Position numbers and translations under genes: made by a program. This document shows positions 59,642 to 64,000 of a stretch of 64,000 nt of DNA, one piece after another. The first letter of the stretch is position 1. Each line of letters starts with the position of its first letter. The DNA is taken from the NCBI GenBank assembly GCA_035319125.1, contig DATHDG010000014.1, positions 1 to 64,000 of the forward strand. Reading direction: 5' to 3'. The DNA comes from Fen-1308 sp035319125. GTDB taxonomy: Bacteria; Nitrospirota; Thermodesulfovibrionia; Thermodesulfovibrionales; Dissulfurispiraceae. The notes beneath the pieces were generated by a model that was given only the letters and a program-made list of their open reading frames with translations, made no database searches and was not told where the DNA came from.

Positions 59642-60379
59642 ATGATTGAAAAGGGCATCGACAGAGAAAGTGGCGTAACCTTATATGTCCAGATTTATGG
59701 AATCATCAGAAAGATGATTGAAGATGGACAGTGGCAGCCCAACAGCATCATCCCGTCTGAAGATGAACTTTGCAAATTATTCTCGGTTAGCAAGGCCACT
59801 ATCCGCCTTGCCCTGGCGGATCTTGTCAGAGATGGCTTTCTCCGCCGGCAGCAGGGCAAAGGCACCTATGTGAAGAGCCCGTTGCCACATTCTGGTTTAA
59901 TGATGAAGACGCATCTTAGCGACGGTATGTTTCCGGATGGAATAATAGGAGCCAGTGAATCTTTGACAACAGGCATTCTTGAACCATCCGAGGATGTTCG
60001 GGATTATCTCAAATTCAGCGATGCAGTCTTTTACGTTCAATGCAGGGGTACGGTAGATGGAGAGCCGGTTTCTGTAGCAGAACTATATTTGCCGCTAATT
60101 TATTATCCGGGACTTGACGAGCGTCAGATATGCGGCATGTCCTTTTTTAATCTTGTTAAAGAACGCTCTGTTAGAAAACCATGCAGAATGGTTCAAACCG
60201 TTGAAGTCTGCCACATAAATGGAACTATAGCGGTATTGCTAAAAGTTCTTGACGGACATCCGGCTCTTGCAGTGCACAGGGTTTTTTTGGACGCAGAAGA
60301 TAAGCCGGTCGCATATATAAGGTTATACGGCCGGGATGAAAAGTATCACGTGCACACTGAGTTTGAAAAGATCAAGTAG
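59642..60379 (+). CDS. GntR/HutC-family transcription regulator
   Basis: This 245-residue regulator has an N-terminal GntR winged helix (residues about 10-75; NSIIPSEDELCKLFSVSKAT, LRRQQGKGTYVKSP) and a C-terminal UTRA ligand domain (about 95-240; GEPVSVAELYLPLIYYPGL, HPALAVHRVFLD). UTRA domains bind small effectors such as sugars or amino-acid derivatives. Its position behind a sigma-54 promoter and before the lipoprotein/TauE genes suggests local control of that cluster. Confidence 0.92.
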   Translation: MIEKGIDRESGVTLYVQIYGIIRKMIEDGQWQPNSIIPSEDELCKLFSVSKATIRLALADLVRDGFLRRQQGKGTYVKSPLPHSGLMMKTHLSDGMFPDGIIGASESLTTGILEPSEDVRDYLKFSDAVFYVQCRGTVDGEPVSVAELYLPLIYYPGLDERQICGMSFFNLVKERSVRKPCRMVQTVEVCHINGTIAVLLKVLDGHPALAVHRVFLDAEDKPVAYIRLYGRDEKYHVHTEFEKIK

Positions 60380-60401
60380 AGTGGACCTGAAGGAGATTGA
60401 A

Positions 60402-60446
60402 ATGAACCCCGACTGTAGCCCAGAAAAAAAGGAGGCAACGAAATGA
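60402..60446 (+). CDS. Possible 14-residue leader peptide
   Basis: ATG 60402 follows a ribosome site (AAGGAG, 60390-60395) and encodes a 14-residue peptide (MNPDCSPEKKEATK) whose TGA overlaps the next gene's ATG as ATGA. It could couple translation of the lipoprotein gene to an upstream event. It is too short to judge by coding statistics. Confidence 0.35.
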   Translation: MNPDCSPEKKEATK

Positions 60447-61060
60447 TCAGGAAGCATGTCTTTGCCGCAATTATATTTTGCTTTGTATCGACGCTCTTGA
60501 TGTTCGGCTGCGGCAAGAATTACGGCAAGGTTGATCAGGGTCGCGTAATCGAATTTGACCGCGATAAGGGGACAGTGACGTTAATAAGAGATGTTAAGAC
60601 GGATCCCGGCAACCCCGAATACACATATTTGCCTCCGCTCACTTATTTTCTGCCTAAAGATGCTGCTGATGCCGGGGTGGAGCCCAAGGCGGGATACCGC
60701 ATGAAGCTTGATGCTGCTCATAACCGGATAATAATTTTTGATCCTGCAGCTAAGAATTTCAGGACGATAGACTATAAGCTGGTTAAACAGACAGAGAATG
60801 TCGAAAAGAATGATCCTCTCGTATTTGACAGGTTGGCGGGCAAAGATAAGGACTTTCCGCTGATAGACAATACTGCAAAGACAATCACCGTTTATTCGCG
60901 CAGGCAGAAGTTGGTTACAACTTTTTCGGTGGCTGACGAATATCTTTCAATGCCTCCCAAGACGTGGGAGGCAGGGGATGATGTAAGAATTAACTATCGT
61001 GAAGACGGCAAGGCGCTTAAATTGACAAACCTTAGCAGAACTGAAAGCTACAAAAAGTAA
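60443..61060 (+). CDS. DUF4881-like lipoprotein
   Basis: This 205-residue lipoprotein has a signal peptide ending in the lipobox MFGC. The mature part (DQGRVIEFDRDKGTVTLIRD, TYLPPLTYFLPKD, WEAGDDVRINYREDG) resembles DUF4881 proteins that I associate with sulfate-reducing bacteria. The function is unknown. AAGGAGG precedes ATG 60443. It lies directly upstream of the TauE/SafE gene, consistent with a shared role at the envelope. Confidence 0.72.
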   Translation: MIRKHVFAAIIFCFVSTLLMFGCGKNYGKVDQGRVIEFDRDKGTVTLIRDVKTDPGNPEYTYLPPLTYFLPKDAADAGVEPKAGYRMKLDAAHNRIIIFDPAAKNFRTIDYKLVKQTENVEKNDPLVFDRLAGKDKDFPLIDNTAKTITVYSRRQKLVTTFSVADEYLSMPPKTWEAGDDVRINYREDGKALKLTNLSRTESYKK

Positions 61061-61065
61061 ACATG

Positions 61066-61084
61066 GCCCGGACTGGAGTCGGGC
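61066..61084 (+). other. GC-rich hairpin after the DUF4881-like gene
   Basis: GCCCG and CGGGC, extended by GACT/AGTC with a one-base bulge, form a compact hairpin six bases after the stop. No T-tract follows, so it may be an mRNA-stabilising or partial terminator structure rather than a full terminator. Confidence 0.35.
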
Positions 61085-61240
61085 ATCACTATATTCGGCA
61101 AAGGAGGGAAACTAAGAATTACACAGGCGGGGAGGGGAACAATTTAATTAACGTTGTGACAGTTTGCAATATTTATTAGAGAAATAAGAAACAGGCCGGT
61201 TTTCAGTATGAAAAAAGAAATACTAAGGAGGGTTTAAGAG

Positions 61241-62566
61241 ATGAGCTACATGCGGCAGATGTACGAATTTCTAAAGGCAGCATCGAAGGCCCACGCACAG
61301 TGGGACTATGAAGTCTCGATGTCTATCATCAAGAACAAAAAGAAGCTACTTATAATCGGCGTACTTCTCTTGCCGATCCTGCTGGTCAGCCTGACGGGGG
61401 CGGCAGACATTATCGGCAGCAAACAGGCTTATGCGCCGGCGCATTACACAGACCTGATATTTTTTGCATCCATAGCGGTGGGCCTTGCAGCTGGCCTGAT
61501 TACAGGCTGTATCGGCGCGGGCGGCGGTTTTATCATTACGCCTGCTCTGATGGCAGCTGGCGTCAAGGGTATCCTGGCGGTCGGCACTGATATATTCCAC
61601 ATATTTGCCAAGGCGATCATGGGCACTACTGTGCATAAGAAATTGGGCAACGTCTCAGTGAAACTTGCGATAGCCTTTCTTGTTGGTTCGGCTGGCGGAA
61701 CGTTTGTCGGCGGCTGGATAAACAAGACGCTCTATAACCATGACCCGATACTTAGCGATGCGTTTATCAGCCTCGTCTACGCTGTGTTGCTCGGATTCCT
61801 TGGAACATACGCCATGCTCGATTTCTGGAAGTCAACCCGCAAAAAGACGCCTGGTGCAGATACCGGCGGTCATGATGCGCACGGCGGTCCTGCAGGTATG
61901 ACCCCACTGGCAGTGAGCCTGCAGAAGATCAATATACCTCCGATGATTTCATTCGACGAAGACTTCGGCGGCAGGAAGATATCGTGGCTGTTTGTCGCTA
62001 TCGGAGGTTCTATCGTAGGTATGCTCGCAGCGATTATGGGCGTGGGCGGCGGCTTTGTTACCTTCCCGATGTTCGTTTATATTTTTGGCGTGTCTACTGC
62101 TACCACGGTTGGTACAGATATCCTGCAGATCATCTTCACGGCAGGTCTCGGCTCGATCTTCCAGTACGCAATTTACGGTTATGTTTTCTATACCCTCGCC
62201 ATGGGCATGCTCATAGGCTCACTGATCGGAATCCAGGTCGGCGCCCTTACAACAAAGGTCGTCAAAGGGGCTCACATCAGGGGATTCTATGCAATGTCGA
62301 TCATAGCCGGTTTCATTAACAGAGTGGCTACACTTCCCAAGAAGATGGTCGAACTTGAATACCTTCAGCTGAATAAAACAGTGATAGACACGATAGAGCT
62401 TGTCGGCAACGTAGTCTTCTGGGTGGTCGTCGGATTCTTCGGGTTCTGGGTTCTGAGCAAATTCTTTGTGAATATCGGAAAGCTTAGAGAAGATGACGAT
62501 AGTTATACACATGCGCGGGCTTCTGTCAGTTCGATGGAAACCGGAAAGATAAAAGGGGAGGGATAG
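61241..62566 (+). CDS. TauE/SafE-family anion exporter
   Basis: This 441-residue integral membrane protein has eight or more helices in two homologous halves. Each half opens with the family glycine motif (GLITGCIGAGGGFIITPALMA and AAIMGVGGGFVTFPMFVY). Related proteins export sulfite, sulfoacetate or other organosulfur anions. An N-terminal cytoplasmic segment of about 35 residues and an insert between the halves (about 205-240) make it longer than the usual 250-300 residues. It stands four bases before the next membrane protein gene. Confidence 0.9.
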   Translation: MSYMRQMYEFLKAASKAHAQWDYEVSMSIIKNKKKLLIIGVLLLPILLVSLTGAADIIGSKQAYAPAHYTDLIFFASIAVGLAAGLITGCIGAGGGFIITPALMAAGVKGILAVGTDIFHIFAKAIMGTTVHKKLGNVSVKLAIAFLVGSAGGTFVGGWINKTLYNHDPILSDAFISLVYAVLLGFLGTYAMLDFWKSTRKKTPGADTGGHDAHGGPAGMTPLAVSLQKINIPPMISFDEDFGGRKISWLFVAIGGSIVGMLAAIMGVGGGFVTFPMFVYIFGVSTATTVGTDILQIIFTAGLGSIFQYAIYGYVFYTLAMGMLIGSLIGIQVGALTTKVVKGAHIRGFYAMSIIAGFINRVATLPKKMVELEYLQLNKTVIDTIELVGNVVFWVVVGFFGFWVLSKFFVNIGKLREDDDSYTHARASVSSMETGKIKGEG

Positions 62567-62569
62567 ACA

Positions 62570-63322
62570 ATGGCGTCTTCAAAAAAACATCTTGGCCTCG
62601 GCATAGTAATGGCCATAGGCTTCTTTGTGATATTGTTCCTGACTTTTTCGCCGATCTTTCCGAAGTCGGCTGACGGCAAGGCCCAGAACGGACTGGAGTG
62701 GGCTGACGAGACGTTCAACAGGCTTTCCAAGGGGTCGTCTTATTTTATCCCTAAGGTAACAAAAGATGCTGAGAAGTTTGTGGGCAGGCCCATATCTATT
62801 GCTGTGAAAATGACTAAAGACACAGATAAGCCTGGTGACGCCGAGAAGAGGGCAGTCAACGCCTCCAAGGTCTTTATAGCAGCAGGCGCAAATGCGACCG
62901 TGACCGGATCTGAACTTAAAGTGGAAGGCGATCTTGGCAAAATACTCCTGGCTGCCCTGCAGGATTCAGATGCAATGTATAAGAATGACGGCAATTACAT
63001 CAAGACGAAATATGGAGCAGACGATGAGAAGAAGCAGTTCAGGCAGTGGCACAACGCCTTCACAAAATTCGACAAGGTTTTAAAGAAGGAAGGCAAGATC
63101 GAAGAGGCCAACATCATAAGCGATGTGACCAAAAAGGCGGTCGAGACTGCATATAACTATTACACAGTAGATGCCATCAAGGTCAAAGATAAGGCAGGCT
63201 TGATGACCTTTCTGCTCGTCTTTTATGTCGCATATACCATGTGGTGGGGTTTTTCGATCTTCTTTATGTTTGAAGGTTTGGGGCTTTCCATGAAGAAGGC
63301 GAAGGAAAAGAAAGAAGTATAG
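62570..63322 (+). CDS. Two-helix membrane protein of the TauE cluster
   Basis: I do not recognise this 250-residue protein. An N-terminal helix (about 8-28) and a C-terminal helix (about 212-236) flank a roughly 180-residue domain, probably periplasmic, containing LSKGSSYFIPKVTKDAEKF, VGRPISIAVKM and FRQWHNAFTKFDKVLKK. The cytoplasmic end is short and Lys-rich. It starts four bases after the TauE/SafE stop and ends nine bases before the Usp gene, so the three are one operon; it may be an accessory subunit of the exporter. Confidence 0.8.
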   Translation: MASSKKHLGLGIVMAIGFFVILFLTFSPIFPKSADGKAQNGLEWADETFNRLSKGSSYFIPKVTKDAEKFVGRPISIAVKMTKDTDKPGDAEKRAVNASKVFIAAGANATVTGSELKVEGDLGKILLAALQDSDAMYKNDGNYIKTKYGADDEKKQFRQWHNAFTKFDKVLKKEGKIEEANIISDVTKKAVETAYNYYTVDAIKVKDKAGLMTFLLVFYVAYTMWWGFSIFFMFEGLGLSMKKAKEKKEV

Positions 63323-63331
63323 GAGGACGAC

Positions 63332-63769
63332 ATGAAGATACTGGTGCCTGTTGACGGATCGAGACATTCAAACGAAGCGCTGAAGGTTGCCCTTGAGTGT
63401 GCTAAATCAAAGGGTGCTGCTATAGACATTATTAGCGTGGCTGCTGATGCAAGCGGTATCGATTTGGAAATCTCAGCGAGCCAGCGCGAACGGATAATGG
63501 AAAGAATGGAGCAGCAGGCTGACTCAGCTGTGAAAGCGGCTTGTAAAATTGCTGCGGATGCCGGCGTTAAGGCAAATTGTAAGGTAGTTACATCGAATAC
63601 CTCCATTGCTGACGCAATCCTCGCCTATTCCGAAGAGACGAAATCAGATCTCATCGTGATGGGCAGCCGGGGGCTCAGCCAGTCTTCAAGGTTCAAGATG
63701 GGCAGCGTCGCGTCGCAAGTGGTAAAATACAGCGATTGTTCAGTTTATATAGTAAAGCTGCCCGCGTAG
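63332..63769 (+). CDS. Universal stress protein (UspA family)
   Basis: This 145-residue single-domain Usp has ILVPVDGSRHSNEALKVAL at the N-terminus and the ATP-binding GSRGLSQSSRFKMGSVASQV motif near the end. This type usually binds ATP and adjusts partner transporters or stress responses. Ribosome site AGGAGGA precedes ATG 63332. It is cytoplasmic and part of the TauE operon. Confidence 0.93.
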   Translation: MKILVPVDGSRHSNEALKVALECAKSKGAAIDIISVAADASGIDLEISASQRERIMERMEQQADSAVKAACKIAADAGVKANCKVVTSNTSIADAILAYSEETKSDLIVMGSRGLSQSSRFKMGSVASQVVKYSDCSVYIVKLPA

Positions 63770-63785
63770 GCTGGCATAGGAGGAT

Positions 63786-64000
63786 ATGGAAATCCATAAA
63801 GGCGGCGATCTGTCGCAGAAGGCTACCAGCTTCCCGTTGCGGTGGATCGATTTCTATATAAGGCATTATGCGATGGTGACGGCCGCCGTCACCATCATTC
63901 TGTTATTCGTCATACTTCTGCTAGGCTGGATATCCGACAGCAAGAACCTTATTGAACTCTTTGCCGTTACGGTTACCATAGTTGCCGGGCTGTTCCTTAT
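63786..64000 (+). CDS. Membrane protein, 3' truncated by the window
   Basis: The frame opens at ATG 63786 behind AGGAGG (63778-63783) and is still open at the window end, giving 71 codons. After a 30-residue polar start (MEIHKGGDLSQKATSFPLRW) come two hydrophobic helices (AMVTAAVTIILLFVILLLGW and LIELFAVTVTIVAGLFL). The N-terminus resembles RND-type or other multi-pass transporters with a SFPLRW-IDFYIRHY-type start, but the visible part is too short to name it. Confidence 0.75.
   Translation, partial: MEIHKGGDLSQKATSFPLRWIDFYIRHYAMVTAAVTIILLFVILLLGWISDSKNLIELFAVTVTIVAGLFL

Noticed and set aside
1..64000. tRNA, rRNA or CRISPR loci
   Set aside because: Reading all gaps on both strands showed no T-loop-like GGTTCGAATCC pattern with a cloverleaf, no rRNA-like segment and no regularly spaced repeats; a covariance-model search would be decisive.

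Overview
The window is an ordinary bacterial chromosome segment of moderate GC content, densely packed with housekeeping genes. It shows no rRNA, no tRNA, no CRISPR array and no complete insertion sequence. Gene content points to an anaerobic or microaerophilic Gram-negative bacterium: uptake [NiFe]-hydrogenase genes, lipoprotein export (lolC/lolD), an AsmA-like DUF748 protein, sigma-54 regulators, a sulfite-exporter-type TauE/SafE protein beside a DUF4881-like lipoprotein, and a PEP-synthase/PPDK regulator. Nitrospirota (Thermodesulfovibrio-like) or a deltaproteobacterial sulfate reducer would fit. That placement is inferred from gene content, not from a phylogeny.

Layout. 1-1579: tail of a hydrogenase operon (cytochrome b subunit, maturation protease, RelE-fold-like protein). 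1757-3431: a Lys-rich small cysteine protein and a CsgG/SH3 lipoprotein. 3716-6365: a HEAT-repeat protein overlapping a degenerate HD-GYP protein. 6419-16547: a long plus-strand run of gmhA, ruvC-ruvA-ruvB, queH, DUF2905, spoIID-like, queA, SPOR, phoH, 7TM-HD phosphodiesterase, ybeY and a kinase/PAP2 fusion. This links recombination, queuosine synthesis and envelope/RNA maintenance. 16619-22986: a PP2C phosphatase, a divergent PGK, citrate synthase, UPF0210 and an ACT protein. 23176-26215: greB and a CZB-domain chemoreceptor. 26306-28950: an AT-rich block of small accessory genes (methyltransferase, HXXEE protein, BrnT/BrnA, a frameshifted HEPN-like gene) separated by attC-like palindromes, resembling an integron cassette array without its integrase. 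29238-43404: minus-strand mtgA, typA, pilD, DUF748, recG, nusA, rimP, a lipoprotein, a peptide-binding protein, secG and tpiA. 43488-53822: plus-strand lysS, lolC, lolD, thrS, infC, rpmI, rplT, pheS and pheT. 53859-57986: minus-strand two-component pair, a CopZ-like protein and ppsR. 58049-64000: a sigma-54 activator, a GntR regulator behind a sigma-54 promoter, and the DUF4881/TauE/membrane protein/Usp cluster, which runs off the window.

The most striking signal is in expression control. At least seven genes (the HEAT-repeat gene, gmhA, the coiled-coil gene ending at 33107, the DUF748 gene, tpiA, lysS and the 58049 activator) have a recognisable -35/-10 promoter whose -10 box ends only 5-8 bases before the start codon and have no Shine-Dalgarno sequence; greB and ppsR are nearly so. 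These look like leaderless mRNAs. The divergent tpiA and lysS promoters are mirror images whose -35 boxes sit in the arms of a perfect 11-bp inverted repeat. In contrast, infC and thrS have strong Shine-Dalgarno sequences placed for AUA and AUC start codons, the kind of start that IF3 itself rejects. Other oddities are a PheT without its tRNA-binding OB domain, an NtrC-type regulator with GAFTGA changed to GAFDEA, and a possible attenuator before rimP-nusA.
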